The notes below the pieces were generated by a model, which was not told the DNA's origin, made no database searches, and saw only the letters and a list, made by a program, of their open reading frames with translations. Position numbers and translations under genes: made by a program. Shown piece after piece: positions 1-13,500 of a DNA stretch of 64,000 nt. Positions within the stretch are counted from its first letter, which is position 1. Every line of letters begins with the position of its first letter. Origin of the DNA: Mixophyes australis (Eukaryota; Chordata; Amphibia; Anura; Limnodynastidae). Location: the NCBI GenBank assembly GCA_036250195.1, contig JAVHZZ010000004.1:142303729-142367728 (forward strand). The letters are read 5' to 3'.

Positions 1-1070
1 TTCACTGAGAGAAACATTACATTATTAGTGGAAATAAAAGGGTTAATGATAATTCAACAAGACTTGTAACTTGGCAATATTTCTTCTTCATCTTGTTTTG
101 TGTTTGTGACCCTGAAACTAGTATCTATATTTGATAGGGTGTTCACTCTAGGATTAGTAACATGACTCATATGAAGAAACTATATAATAAGTCTGTGTAT
201 GTACATATATAAATTGAATAATGTGCTCCCTTTTGTAAATTTTAACGGTATTGTCAGTTACAGAGGCCTTCCATGATCATATAATTGCAGTAAAATACAG
301 GACACAGTCTTTTATATAGGATACAATACTTCAGAATGACTTACAATAATAAAAATGGATTTCTTATAATATGCACAATTCAGTTCCTGACATTTCTGGT
401 TTGCGTGATGGAACACTTTAGTTCTGTGATACAATTAATGTCACTCCTACTATTATATTTGGTTAGTGATGATGTCATTACTTATAAGGATATATTTAAC
501 GAAGTTTAAACATGTATTTATGTCACTTATATTTTATAGAAGTAATAACTCCTCTTGAACATGCTCCTCCTGTAGTTTAATTTTATCGCACATGCCCTAA
601 TATCATATATGTTGGCCATTTGCTTCTGATTATTAATGTTTTATTTAGAAGTCTTGTTTAGTTCCTCGTTTGTTTAATGGTTATTCTTTCCAATAGACCA
701 TTATTTCCCTAAGATAGGATGACTGGTAGCTGCTTTGTATGTCAATGGAGGTAAAACTAGACAATAAATTTCAATTGATCTGTATTAGAGGACTGGATAG
801 ATTGAGTCCTCCAGTGCTGTGAGGTGTAGGAGATCACTACATGGACGGAGCAAATTATATTAAGAGGGTTGGCTAAAAGTGGACCTTTAAGCCAATTATG
901 GAGAGCCTGACTAGGTCCAAAAGGGCTGCACATCTCAGTAATAAGTTAAAACAATACATTTAATCAAGAACGAGACACCACATGCTCTTAGAATAGATCC
1001 TACTTGTACTCCTAAGAACTCTTCACATTTCCCAATATGGCACTTAAACCCCTCCATAAAAACTCTGATA
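1..1070. other. AT-rich non-coding sequence
   Basis: There is no open frame with family resemblance, no splice-bounded exon and no clear repeat here. It is presumably an upstream SCAPER intron, because the gene's first coding exons must lie further 5'. Confidence 0.6.
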
Positions 1071-4000
1071 TGCCCTTTATTACAGGGCATTCTCCCGCAT
1101 CTGCTCCCAGACTCCCGGAAGAGCAGGGCATTCTCCCGCATTTGCTCCCGGAAGAGCATGGCATTCTCCCGCATCTGCTCCCAGACTCCCGGAACAGCAG
1201 GGCATTCTCCCACATCTGCTCCCAGACTCCCGGAAGAGCAGGGCATTCTTCCGCATCTGCTCCCGAAACAGCAGGGCATTCTCCCGCATTTGCTCCCAGA
1301 CTCCTGGAAGACCAGGGCATTCTTCCGCATCTGCTCCCAGACTCCCGGAACAGCAGGGCATTCTCCCGCATCTGCTCCCAGACTCCCGGAAGAGCAGGGC
1401 ATTCTCCTGCATCTGCTTCCAGACTCCCGGAAGAGCAGGGCATTCTCCTGCATCTGCTCCCAGACTCCCGGAAGAGCAGGGCATTCTCCCGCATCTGTTC
1501 CCAGAATCCCGGAAGAGCAGGGCCTTCTCCCGCATCTGTTCCCAGACTCCCGGAACAGCAGGGCATTCTTCCACATCTGTTCCCAGACTCCCGGAACAGC
1601 AGGGCATTCTTCCGCATCTGCTCCCAGGCTCCTGGAAGAGCAGGGCATTCTCCTGCATTTGCTCCCAGACTCCCGGAACAGCAGGGCATTCTTCCGCATC
1701 TGCTCCCAGGCTCCCGGAAGAGCAGGGCATTCTCCTGCATTTGCTCCCAGACTCCCGGAACAGCAGGGCATTCTTCCGCATCTGCTCCCAGGCTCCCGGA
1801 AGAGCAGGGCATTCTCCTGCATTTGCTCCCAGACTCCCGGAAGAGCAGGGCATTCTGCCGCATCTGCTCCCAGACTCCCGGAAGAGCAGGGCATTCTCCC
1901 ACATCTGCTCCTAGACTCCCGGAACAGCAGGGCATTCTTCCACATCTGCTCCCAGGCTCCCGGAAGAGCAGGGCATTCTCCTGCATTTGCTCCCAGACTC
2001 CCGGAACAGCAGGGCATTCTTCCGCATCTGCTCCCAGGCTCCCGGAAGAGCAGGGCATTCTCCTGCATTTGCTCCCAGACTCCCGGAAGAGCAGGGCATT
2101 CTGCCGCATCTGCTCCCAGACTCCCGGAAGAGCAGGGCATTCTCCCACATCTGCTCCTAGACTCCCGGAACAGCAGGGCATTCTTCCACATCTGCTCCCG
2201 GAAGAGCAGGGCATTCTCCTGCATTTGCTCCCAGACTCCCGGAAGGGCAGGGCATTCTCCCGCATCTGTTCCCAGACTCCCGGAACAGCAGGGCATTCTT
2301 CCGCATCTGCTCCCGGAAGAGCAGGGCATTCTCCTGCATGTGCTCCCAGACTCCCGGAAGAGCAGGGCATTCTCCTGCATCTGCTCCCAGACTCCCGGAA
2401 GAGCAGGGCATTCTGCCGCATCTGCTCCCAGACTCCCGGAAGAGCAGGGCATTCTCCCACATCTGCTCCTAGACTCCCGGAACAGCAGGGCATTCTTCCA
2501 CATCTGCTCCCGGAAGGGCAGGGCATTCTCCCGCATCTGTTCCCAGACTCCCGGAACAGCAGGGCATTCTTCCGCATCTGCTCCCGGAAGAGCAGGGCAT
2601 TCTCCTGCATCTGCTCCCAGACTCCCGGAAGAGCAGGGCATTCTCCTGCATCTGCTCTCAGACTCCCGGAAGAGCAGGGCATTCTCCTGCATCTGCTCCC
2701 AGACTCCCGGAAGAGCAGGGCATTCTCCTGCATCTGCTCCCAGACTCCCGGAAGAGCAGGGCATTCTCCTGCATCTGCTCCCAGACTCCCGGAAGAGCAG
2801 GGCATTCTCCTGCATCTGCTCCCAGACTCCCGGAAGAGCAGGGCATTCTCCTGCATCTGCTCCCAGACTCCCGGAAGAGCAGGGCATTCTCCCGCATCTG
2901 CTCCCAGACTCCCGGAAGAGCAGGGCATTCTCCCGCATCTGCTCCCAGACTCCCGGAAGAGCAGGGCATTCTCCCGCATCTGCTCCCAGACTCCCGGAAG
3001 AGCAGGGCATTCTCCCGCATCTGCTCCCAGATTCCCGGAAGAGCAGGGCATTCTTCTGCATCTGCTCCCAGACTCCCGGAAGAGCAGGGCATTCTCCCGC
3101 ATCTGCTCCCAGACTCCCGGAAGAGCAGGGCATTCTCCCGCATCTGTTCCCAGAATCCCGGAAGAGCAGGGCCTTCTCCCGCATCTGTTCCCAGACTCCC
3201 GGAAGAGCAGGGCATTCTTCCACATCTGTTCCCAGACTCCCGGAACAGCAGGGCATTCTTCCACATCTGCTCACAGGCTCCTGGAAGAGCAGGGCATTCT
3301 CCTGCATTTGCTCCCAGACTCCCGGAACAGCAGGGCATTCTTCCGCATCTGCTCCCAGGCTCCCGGAAGAGCAGGGCATTCTCCTGCATTTGCTCCCAGA
3401 CTCCCGGTAGAGCAGGGCATTCTGCCGCATCTGCTCCCAGACTCCCGGAAGAGCAGGGCATTCTCCCACATCTGCTCCTAGACTCCCGGAACAGCAGGGC
3501 ATTCTTCCACATCTGCTCCCGGAAGAGCAGGGCATTCTCCTGCATTTGCTCCCAGACTCCCGGAAGGGCAGGGCATTCTCCCGCATCTGTTCCCAGACTC
3601 CCGGAACAGCAGGGCATTCTTCCGGATCTGCTCCCGGAAGAGCAGGGCATTCTCCTGCATGTGCTCCCAGACTCCCGGAAGAGCAGGGCATTCTCCTGCA
3701 TCTGCTCCCAGACTCCCGGAAGAGCAGGGCATTCTGCCGCATCTGCTCCCAGACTCCCGGAAGAGCAGGGCATTCTCCCACATCTGCTCCTAGACTCCCG
3801 GAACAGCAGGGCATTCTTCCACATCTGCTCCCGGAAGAGCAGGGCATTCTCCTGCATTTGCTCCCAGACTCCCGGAAGGGCAGGGCATTCTCCCGCATCT
3901 GTTCCCAGACTCCCGGAACAGCAGGGCATTCTTCCGCATCTGCTCCCGGAAGAGCAGGGCATTCTCCTGCATCTGCTCCCAGACTCCCGGAAGAGCAGGG

Positions 4001-5540
4001 CATTCTCCTGCATCTGCTCTCAGACTCCCGGAAGAGCAGGGCATTCTCCTGCGTCTGCTCCCAGACTCCCGGAAGAGCAGGGCATTCTCCTGCATCTGCT
4101 CCCAGACTCCCGGAAGAGCAGGGCATTCTCCTGCATCTGCTCCCAGACTCCCGGAAGAGCAGGGCATTCTCCTGCATCTGCTCCTAGACTCCCGGAAGAG
4201 CAGGGCATTCTCCTGCATCTGCTCCCAGACTCCCGGAAGAGCAGGGCATTCTCCCGCATCTGCTCCCAGACTCCCGGAAGAGCAGGGCATTCTCCTGCAT
4301 CTGCTCCCAGACTCCCGGAAGAGCAGGGCATTCTCCCGCATCTGCTCCCAGACTCCCGGAAGAGCAGGGCATTCTCCTGCATCTGCTCCCAGATTCCCGG
4401 AAGAGCAGGGCATTCTTCTGCATCTGCTCCCAGACTCCCGGAAGAGCAGGGCATTCTCCTGCATCTGCTCCCAGACTCCCGGAAGAGCAGGGCATTCTCC
4501 CGCATCTGTTCCCAGAATCCCGGAAGAGCAGGGCCTTCTCCCGCATCTGTTCCCAGACTCCCGGAACAGCAGGGCATTCTTCCACATCTGTTCCCAGACT
4601 CCCGGAACAGCAGTACATTCTTCCGCATCTGCTCCCAGGCTCCTGGAAGAGCAGGGCATTCTCCTGCATTTGCTCCCAGACTCCCGGAAGAGCAGGGCAT
4701 TCTCCTGCATCTGCTCCCAGACTCCCGGAAGAGCAGGGCATTCTGCCGCATCTGCTCCCAGACTCCCGGAAGAGCAGGGCATTCTCCCACATCTGCTCCT
4801 AGACTCCCGGAACAGCAGGGCATTCTTCCACATCTGCTCCCGGAAGAGCAGGGCATTCTCCTGCATTTGCTCCCAGACTCCCGGAAGGGCAGGACATTCT
4901 CCCGCATCTGTTCCCAGACTCCCGGAACAGCAGGGCATTCTTCCGCATCTGCTCCCGGAAGAGCAGGGCATTCTCCTGCATCTGCTCCCAGACTCCCGGA
5001 AGAGCAGGGCATTCTCCTGCATCTGCTCTCAGACTCCCGGAAGAGCAGGGCATTCTCCTGCATCTGCTCCCAGACTCCCGGAAGAGCAGGGCATTCTCCT
5101 GCATCTGTTCCCAGAATCCCGGAAGAGCAGGGCATTCTCCCGCATCTGTTCCCAGAATCCCGGAAGAGCAGGGCATTCTCCCGCATCTGCTCCTAGACTC
5201 CCGGAAGAGCAGGGCATTCTCCTGCATCTGCTCCCAGACTCCCGGAAGAGCAGGGCATTCTCCCGCATCTGCTCCCAGACTCCCGGAAGAGCAGGGCATT
5301 CTCCCGCATCTGCTCCCAGACTCCCGGAAGAGCAGGGCATTCTCCTGCATCTGCTCCCAGATTCCCGGAAGAGCAGGGCATTCTTCTGCATCTGCTCCCA
5401 GACTCCCGGAAGAGCAGGGCATTCTCCTGCATCTGCTCCCAGACTCCCGGAAGAGCAGGGCATTCTCCCGCATCTGCTCCCAGACTCCCGGAAGAGCAGG
5501 GCATTCTCCTGCATCTGCCCACTTCCTAGTGAAGTGGGCA
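1071..5540. repeat. 41-bp minisatellite, about 110 units
   Basis: This is a tandem array of a 41-bp unit. Its core reads GGCATTCTCCYGCATCTGCT then CCCAGACTCCCGGAAGAGCA. Many units are a 33-bp variant lacking AGACTCCC, a deletion between two CTCCC copies. Runs of identical units (e.g. 2660-3000) alternate with higher-order blocks repeated several times (e.g. around 2160-2650, 3480-3990 and 4790-5010). Because 41 is not a multiple of 3 and the unit has no stop in most frames, long open frames with 41-residue repeats appear on both strands. They carry no start context, splice sites or homology and are not called as genes. The array proper runs about 1084-5517 and is flanked by hairpins. Confidence 0.95.
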
Positions 5541-6015
5541 GAATTGGAGCCTCCATTACGTGATACTCATGGAATCGCATCATTTTGGTCCCCCCACCCC
5601 CGTGGTAAAGTGATACGTCATTGCGTCACGCTCCATTTCCCGAAGGGGAATATTTAAAAGTCGGCTATTATGACATACATACTGCCAGCTTTATTTTAAC
5701 ACTGTGATTTAGTGTTGGAGTAGAACACTTCTCCTAATTCTAAATGTGTCCACTTATGTTCGATTTGCCATTTTTTTTGCCAGGATGCCAAACTGCACTT
5801 TCCAGATCTACTCCTAACTCAAAATAAGGCCCAAAGGGGTAACATGAGAGTAATGTAAAACAATGGTATTAAAATGTAACATTTATTTTACAAAAAACAT
5901 AGACAAATATTTCCTCAACAGTTTTTCTTTGTATTTGAAATTAAGCTTTTTCTGCACATACCTAGGCCTCTATATGGTTTTCTATTACAGCATATGCTTG
6001 TTTTATTTTTTTCAG
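5541..6015. other. Intron segment 3' of the minisatellite
   Basis: It holds a GC-richer 100 bp with a CRE-like half site (5608-5630, TACGTCATTGCGTCAC), followed by a TATTTAAAA box at about 5650. It resembles the edge of a dispersed repeat with promoter-like motifs, but no transcript can be supported. The rest leads into the exon 1 acceptor. Confidence 0.4.
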
Positions 6016-6213
6016 AATAACTCCTTGCACTGTAAACTAAATGTTGGCTCTCTAAGTGAAAAAATTCAAGACAAAAGCCCATCCAAGACCAGGCTTCCGC
6101 GGAAAGTGGACCTGCGGGCACGGTATTGGGCATTTCTCTTTGACAATTTGAGGAGAGCTGTGGATGAGATTTATGTAACTTGTGAATCGGATCAGAGTGT
6201 TGTTGAATGCAAG
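6016..6213 (+). CDS. SCAPER: SCAPER exon (window exon 1), start of N-terminal domain
   Basis: The acceptor is a T-rich tract ending TTTTTTCAG before 6016; the donor is AAG|GTAAGG after 6213. The exon has 198 nt, 66 codons, phase 0 at both ends. The first ~30 residues are poorly conserved and basic. From the [10 protein letters not shown] segment on, the sequence is the nearly invariant core containing [20 protein letters not shown] and ending SVVECK. An upstream ATG at 5863 is in the same open frame, but it lies in intron before the acceptor and is not a plausible start. Confidence 0.96.
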
Positions 6214-7551
6214 GTAAGGCCCATTGTGTATTTATATTATTTAAAGAATCTGATGACATTTACTAAAGTTTAAATAGTAATCACCTATGTAATTTAATCA
6301 TTGTTTTTCATGGAGAACCATTATCTGGAACTGTTTCATCTGATTCTCATGCTGAAATGTCAATGTTTCATGGGACAACTGTAGCCTGTGAAAGTTTGGC
6401 CCCTTCTGCAGCATCATTGGTTGATTGCAACACTATGGCCAGCAGATCTGGGGCTGTCATTTTGGATGTTACAGAGGGGAAAGGGCTATCTCGTACGCAC
6501 AAGTGCCTCAGTTATGTTAATGATCCCTAGTGAATTACTGCTTCTTTTACCAGAGAATTTGTGTAATTAGTGTTTGTTGGCTTCTATGGCTTAAAGTAGT
6601 GTCTTGATCTATATAGTCTCTTCATATGGGCTCATCCAGCACATTGCATAAAGCCATTTGTTGACCTCCTCATGGTTACTCTGCATAGGATGCTTAAGTG
6701 ACCCTGAACATTGTGGAAAAATGATAGTGTTCTTAGACATAGGCGCCACCAAAAATAAAAACTTATATATCACAGAACAAGGCTGTATATATAAATACTG
6801 GGTGTGAGTGTATATATATATATATATGTAGATAACAAGATGTAAACACTGGCGCTCAATGCAGTATTGTATATATAAAGTAGTATGATTCAAGCCCACA
6901 TATACACCTCTTCCATGTGAGGAGGCAGCCTTCCTTCAAAACTCTGGCTGGTAAGGCCGGAAATAAAAGTAATAGGTAAAACAGATGGATGGCGCACTGG
7001 TGATGTTAGCAGATTATGCTAAACAAGGTGGGAACAAAATAAATAAGCATAAGGATGAAATTCAAGTCTCTGGGTTGGTGTCCAACAATGTATGCAATAA
7101 ATGCAGTTCTTAAATCCAAATGCTAGACAGAGTGAACAACCGTATCGGACTCTGGTGTACAGAGAATTAACTCCAATGCCACAATAAAAATATGCAGTTA
7201 CTGCTCAAGTGGAGCTGGCTGGACCAGTACAACACAGCCTACAAGCTCTCCAATTATATATCAGCAAAGGGACAGGGATGAATAGAAGGTGTGCAGAATA
7301 GTACAGTTCACCAGATAACAAAATAATAGGTGGAAGCGTACCAAAAGGTAATATAAAACCAGCTTATCTGTATCGGGGTCTCCAAGAGGGAATCACGGCT
7401 CCGTCTAGTGTGACAGGAACAGGTAAACCAGCAAGTGCAGTATGCAGTAGTTCTTGGTCTCGGGCAGCCGTCCCCATGCAAACACCGCTATCAAACTCCA
7501 ATCAACGATCTCCACGTTGTCTCTGATCACAGCTGTCTGTTGTTGTTTCTG

Positions 7552-7597
<46 letters not shown>

Positions 7598-10500
7598 TAT
7601 ATGCCATATATATGGCATTTTTAATCTATTCGCTCACCTGCCACTGCTTTGTCTTCTGAACAACAGGTTGCAGCTCTGCTATTCAGAATGCAGCAGATTC
7701 TTGCAGTGGCGTGCACTGTTAACCATTGTTACATCCATGCTCTACTGCTCGTACTTCTAGGGGCTGTCATTTTGTTCATTACATAGTTCTGGAGAGTGGA
7801 ACATATTACTATTTAGTCATTAAATGATCAGAGATATCTACACTTCAAGGACCAGACCCATTTGCACATACTTGTGACTTGTTTGTTCACCAGCAACAAC
7901 TTTAAAAAAAAAATTGTATTTGTAAATTCATTTTGTATTTTTTTTTTATTCCCACCAGAGCAAATAGGGCTCTCTTTTGGTAGCATATTGGAATAAATAT
8001 ACTTGTCATTTTTATTCAGTATGCACACAGAATTAGGGGAAAAATAATACATTTTCAAGATAATGTTCGCAAATAATGTTTATTTTTAGAATATAGGTTT
8101 TATTGAGTTTTGTTACTTATTTATTTTGGTTAAAGCAGTGCTTCCCAAAGAGTGTTATGGGACACGTGTGCAGTGCTAGGCTGTATGTGTCAGGAATTTA
8201 GATGTTGTAGGTACAAAAGTCTTTTAAAAAAAAAAACAACATTTGTTTGAAGATATGCTAGTAATAGCAAACAGTTGTCTTGCGGTTTGAAGTTAAACGA
8301 GTGTAAGGTCCAAACTTTGCAATAAAATCCAATATAATGTCCCGATGGAAGTGGAACGCACCGTTAGCCGCTAACAGCAGCGGCGTGATCACCCGCTGCT
8401 GAACTCTCTCTTTTTTTCATTTGGGACAAGCTGTTTTTTTGTATGTCTGTTTTATCATCGGGACATTATATTGGATTTTATTGCAAAGTTTGGACCTTAC
8501 ACTCGTTTAACTTCAAACCGCAAGTATCATATCGCATGGAACAATACAACTAATAGTCTGATTCATTCATCATTGTTGATATATTGATGTTAAGCGTGAC
8601 GGATTTTCTCTGATTCGGAAGTTTACAACCTTCATGAGGACTATTAATATTTATATTTACAATTTTATTATTTATATAGGGTATTTATCTTTAGCAGCAC
8701 GCGTCATAAATCCGGATAATTAGAACTGTGATTCATGGACGATTTTTGATAGAGATCTTATATTGTTATTAATTGTCAATTGCTTATATCTGCTCACTAT
8801 GCAGTTAGGTTGATAACTTATACATTATTGTGTAGATCACATTATTATTTAAAGTGATATTAATTCCATTTAATGTACATATCATTATTCCATTATTCAT
8901 TTATTCATGGTAACACATGATCATATTTTTTATTGTATTTTAATAAATGTTAGCTACTATTTAATGGTTTTATAACATCATTGGATTACTAGGTTCTGCA
9001 CTTTTCGGTAAAACATTTGATGAGCGCCCAGCATTATAAAATTCTAGATCTATTCTAAAGGGAGGGATACCCTTAGCAGGTGCAGCTCTCACAAACCTTG
9101 GGAGGAGAGCGCGGTTCCATATTATAATATTAACAATAGTTTAACATGTTTTAAATGTGTTACAACATGAAACATGGGTGAGCCATTCATTTAGAGGTTT
9201 TATTATGTTGCTCCATTTCTATTTTGTGATACATATAAGCAGCTGTAGATGGCACTATTGTTATTCCTCTGTGTTGTCTTTCTGTTCATTGACTGCACAG
9301 TAACTTGTTTTATTATTCATAGTCCTTGAATAAGGGAAACATTGGATTTTTCATTGGAGCTGTGAGATTTCTCCTTTTACAATTGAAGTGACATGTTTTT
9401 GGTTTAATACATACTATATTTGTAGGATTGCGCTTTATCGTTCTTTTTTCAAATGGTCTCAAAGTAGTCTTATGTATGTACTCATTATAATCCCTCTACT
9501 GTCCAATTCCTCTAATTATTAACTCGTGTTTAGCTTAATTAAACAAGACAGATTAAACAACTTTTCACATTCAACTTTTTCATATATTTAATATACTGAC
9601 ACTAATAGTCTATTTAATTACTTTTTCTCCTGTATTTAAAGAATATGCTTATTTTCCTTGTGCAGTTTGGTTTTACACCTTACAACTGTTAGGACGCACA
9701 GATTTGTTGTGTTTTCAGTTTTGTGTATTTTGTTATTTTATATCATTTTTCTTCTCATCAATTCGACAAATACAATATGACCTTCGAAAACAAGACCATT
9801 TAGAGCTAACTTGCTTCCATAGAGGTCCCTGCTCATGTGTATCCTGTAGTTCATTCAATTTCCACTGCTTCAGCACCAGAGAGTTTATCTGCAGCTAGCA
9901 GCATTGTAGGTGAACAAGAGAGCTGTATTGATGTGCTGGGCCCTGGGGTCTTGGCGTCTTGGTATAGAGTGTCATCAGGACAAAGAGATGGCGCCAACAG
10001 TCCTGCCTTGCGCGCCAGTGACTAGAATTAATTACAAACCAATCGAATCCGTTGCAGCCAATTGGTAAACTAATTGGTAACTTAAGCTGGGTATCTAGCT
10101 CTGGTGATCCGGGATGGGGGAGGGAGTATCCTGAGAGACACTTTTGTCCAGCTGTGGGTGAGATGTCCGGAGAGAGATGTGCATGAGTGGAGACGGAGCC
10201 CCCGCTGCTGCTTGTCCTGTTTGTATTCCCTTGTTCGGAAAACATGGCTTGTGTTACAGCTCACATGGCATGAAGTATGATCAGCCTGATAAGGTGAACA
10301 GAGCAGTCCTTCAAGCAGGTACCTGCCAGAGAGATGATCACTCATTTACAAGCAGAGGGGGCTACACTACTGCAAATTAGGACTAATTGCAGGACTGTGA
10401 CAACCGCAAATGGGGGAAAGAGACATTTTGATATAATTATTCCAGATGATGTTCAAGTAGAAAATACAATGTAGCACAGTATCGAATGGGAAAGATTCCC

Positions 10501-13500
10501 ATTATACTAGATGTGCTGCTGAGACATAAGGAATAGAGAGCATACACTTACTACCAGTCTGTCAGCCCTATGGGACCCTGTCCTACTCCCTTCCTTTTGT
10601 CTCTGTGTCCTGTGGTACAATATGATGTCATAATGCCAGGGACATTGTGTTTATAGTTAGATAACATAAACAAATAATGTCATTAATGGACTAAAGCACA
10701 AAGCTAGGTTTTCAAAACATAAATGATTGTTCTAAAATAGAAACTTATTGTTATGAATTGCGTAAAATGTTTAATCAGCTCTTTTTTGACTATGAAATGT
10801 TTTCTGGATTTTAGCCTTTCTGTTTACATTATTATGTATTATTTTTCATAGTATAACACTTCAAAACATTGTATTGCTTCATAAATAGAATGACAGCTGG
10901 TAAGAGAAGACTATAGAAATAAACTGCCCACTCAGCTTCTTGCTGAGCTTGGTGGAGCCAAGCAGTGTAAAGGAAATCTATCATGAGTACATTGTTATTG
11001 TACTGTGTAACATTGTACATTTCCAAAAATTCCTATGTATAGGCGAATAAGAGAGAATGTGAAGCCATTCATTAAAAAGAAAGCAAAATTCCACCACAGA
11101 AGTAAACATTTTTAGTGCGCAGCTTTGAATATGGGAGGAATAAGTGAAGTGTGGACTATAGATATCGTAGCTCTTATATTTGGGGTAGGGCATGTATTTG
11201 TGTGCTACATGGAAAAAACAGCCATTTTCCTTATGTGCAAAATAATAAAGTCCCTTGCATTGCAACATGGTTTTATCCAGAATACTTATGTAAGAAAATT
11301 TACTCAATTTGTTGCTTAACTTTCCTTAATGAATCAGGCCCTTCATCACCTCTGCATCTAGTAGATGCGTTTATTGCAACATTGGTATATCCACACTTAT
11401 TTTCGAAGATACGTTTTATTCTCCCCGTGTTCTAAGAGCATATCTTTAAGCTGGATGTGTGTCAATATCATACATATAAATGAAGGAATCTTCCTTTAGG
11501 GAAGCACACGTTTAAATTGAGAGAAAAGCCCTGTCTAACAAGCCTATCCTATAAACTCAGCAGCAGACCTGAGCCTTGGGAGACAAATATTGCACCCATC
11601 TGACCTGGAGAGCACCTAGAAATAAAAAAGAGAACATAGATTATAAAACCTAAAACACATTTGTACATGGAGAATGCAGGGGCATTCACCCCAAACACTA
11701 ACTAGCAGAAGTACATACCTCTGTATACTAGTCAAATCGGTAAAATGAAACTTCTAAACATGGAAGTATGTGTTCCCAGGGGGCCTCAGCAGGGTCATGA
11801 AACATAATAATAGTAAAATCTGAAATATAACATAATCTTTGGCATATTGGGTGAGATATTTAGATTAAAAGAAAATATGGATTAACATTAGGAGTCTCTT
11901 GTCCCCAATAGTGACCAGCCTTAGGATGCAAAAAAAGTAAAATAAAGGTAATAAACTTGGAATGAGGGCAACAGGCATCAGCCAACATATTCAGGAAATC
12001 AAGTCAGAGCAAATAATACTCCAGCATACAAAAAATTATGGAAACAATATTCCTAAATATATAAACGCTTCCATTCCTTGACACTGCATATTGTTAGCTA
12101 TTGTTTGGGTACATCAATGGAAAAATAGTATATATTTTCCCCAAATAATACTTAATTCAGAATATCGTGTTGCCTCACTTATAATTTGTAATGCTCTCTG
12201 GTTATGAGGTGGGGTCCATTCCTATATAAATTGGTATGATCAGCATATAATCTAAGTTTGTCCTCCTGTTTTGCCGTCCATAGCTTTTGGCTTTTCGATT
12301 TAGCCCTAATACAAACAGCAAGAGATTTTGTAGCAATTGTACAAAGGAAGTAAACATATGTTTAACATGGGACGGCATTAAGGACAGATTAATTTGTATT
12401 TGCCTGAATATTATCTCTTGTGTAGGAGGCTGTCACATAATGTAGCCTTCTGTAAGGTGGGAGGTGGACTGTGCATCCACAAAACAGATGATTTTAGAAC
12501 CTGTGAGGTTCTTATCCTAATGAGAACAATCATGTTGCCATCACCTACTAGCAAGTGATAAAATATATAACCTTGGACCAAAGTGAACTATACAAGTAAG
12601 TATTTCCTTACAAGTCACTTCTCTCCGGAGAGTATTGGCCTAAATGGCTGGAATATAATAGGTACACAGGAGGATCCACAGCTGAGTGTTTTTGCCTAAG
12701 GCAGCACTGTCCATCTGGTCCTCTTTCATGACATATTTTTTTCAGCAGGATATATATCTATAGCTTCTAGCATAATAGAGCGGGACACTAAAGAGACAGC
12801 CTCCAAGTGTTGATACAACTCTGTTGAAAGATAATCAGCCACTGCCCTCTAAGCTCCTAATAGCTAATCAGGCATTTATACACATCTAAATGTAGTGTAA
12901 TGCTTTGCCAGATAGTAGTTTCTAAAGCAGTTCTTAAATCTGTTATTATTAAATATCAGCTCTATTATACATCTTGTCTTATGACTGTGCAAACTGTCTT
13001 TTTTTCATTTTATCATATGTTTGTTTTTTAATTGATTTATGTCTTCCTTGTGTTGACTGTAGAAAAGGGTGGTGGTAGGAATAATATATGTATCTATATA
13101 CCAACAACAGTGCTATATTGTTAGAAACCAATGTCTACCCAGATGTTATTTTACACTTTTTTTGTATTTATCTTTATTATAGTAAAGAAAAGTTAGAAAA
13201 CACTTTCCTTTCTTCAAGTCTATAATACAAGGATGTAATTGCTGTAGCGAAATGAATACTATATGTAAAATGTTTCCATTCTAATAAAACCGTTCAGTTG
13301 TCCATGGCATACCTCCGGCCTGGTCGCTCCGCGGCGTTGTAACATTACACATCTATGGAGTGTGAGGAGAAATCCGCGATGTTGGGGTACCATAGTACCA
13401 GTAAATGTGAGCAGCCGAGATGTTTTGTTTTTAGATTTGTTGATTATAAAATGTAGTATTTTAAAATAAATATAATACTTATAAGGAGAAATGCTCAACA

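Noticed and set aside
1084..5517. CRISPR-like array
   Set aside because: Units are directly adjacent with no unique spacers, there are no cas genes, and the DNA is vertebrate.
935..5583. Very long open frames (up to ~1080 codons) on both strands over the 41-bp array
   Set aside because: They overlap each other in several frames, consist only of the tandem unit and have no homology or splice context. They follow from the stop-free repeat.
5863..6015. In-frame upstream ATG extending SCAPER exon 1
   Set aside because: A good acceptor at 6013-6015 and loss of family similarity upstream show it is intron.
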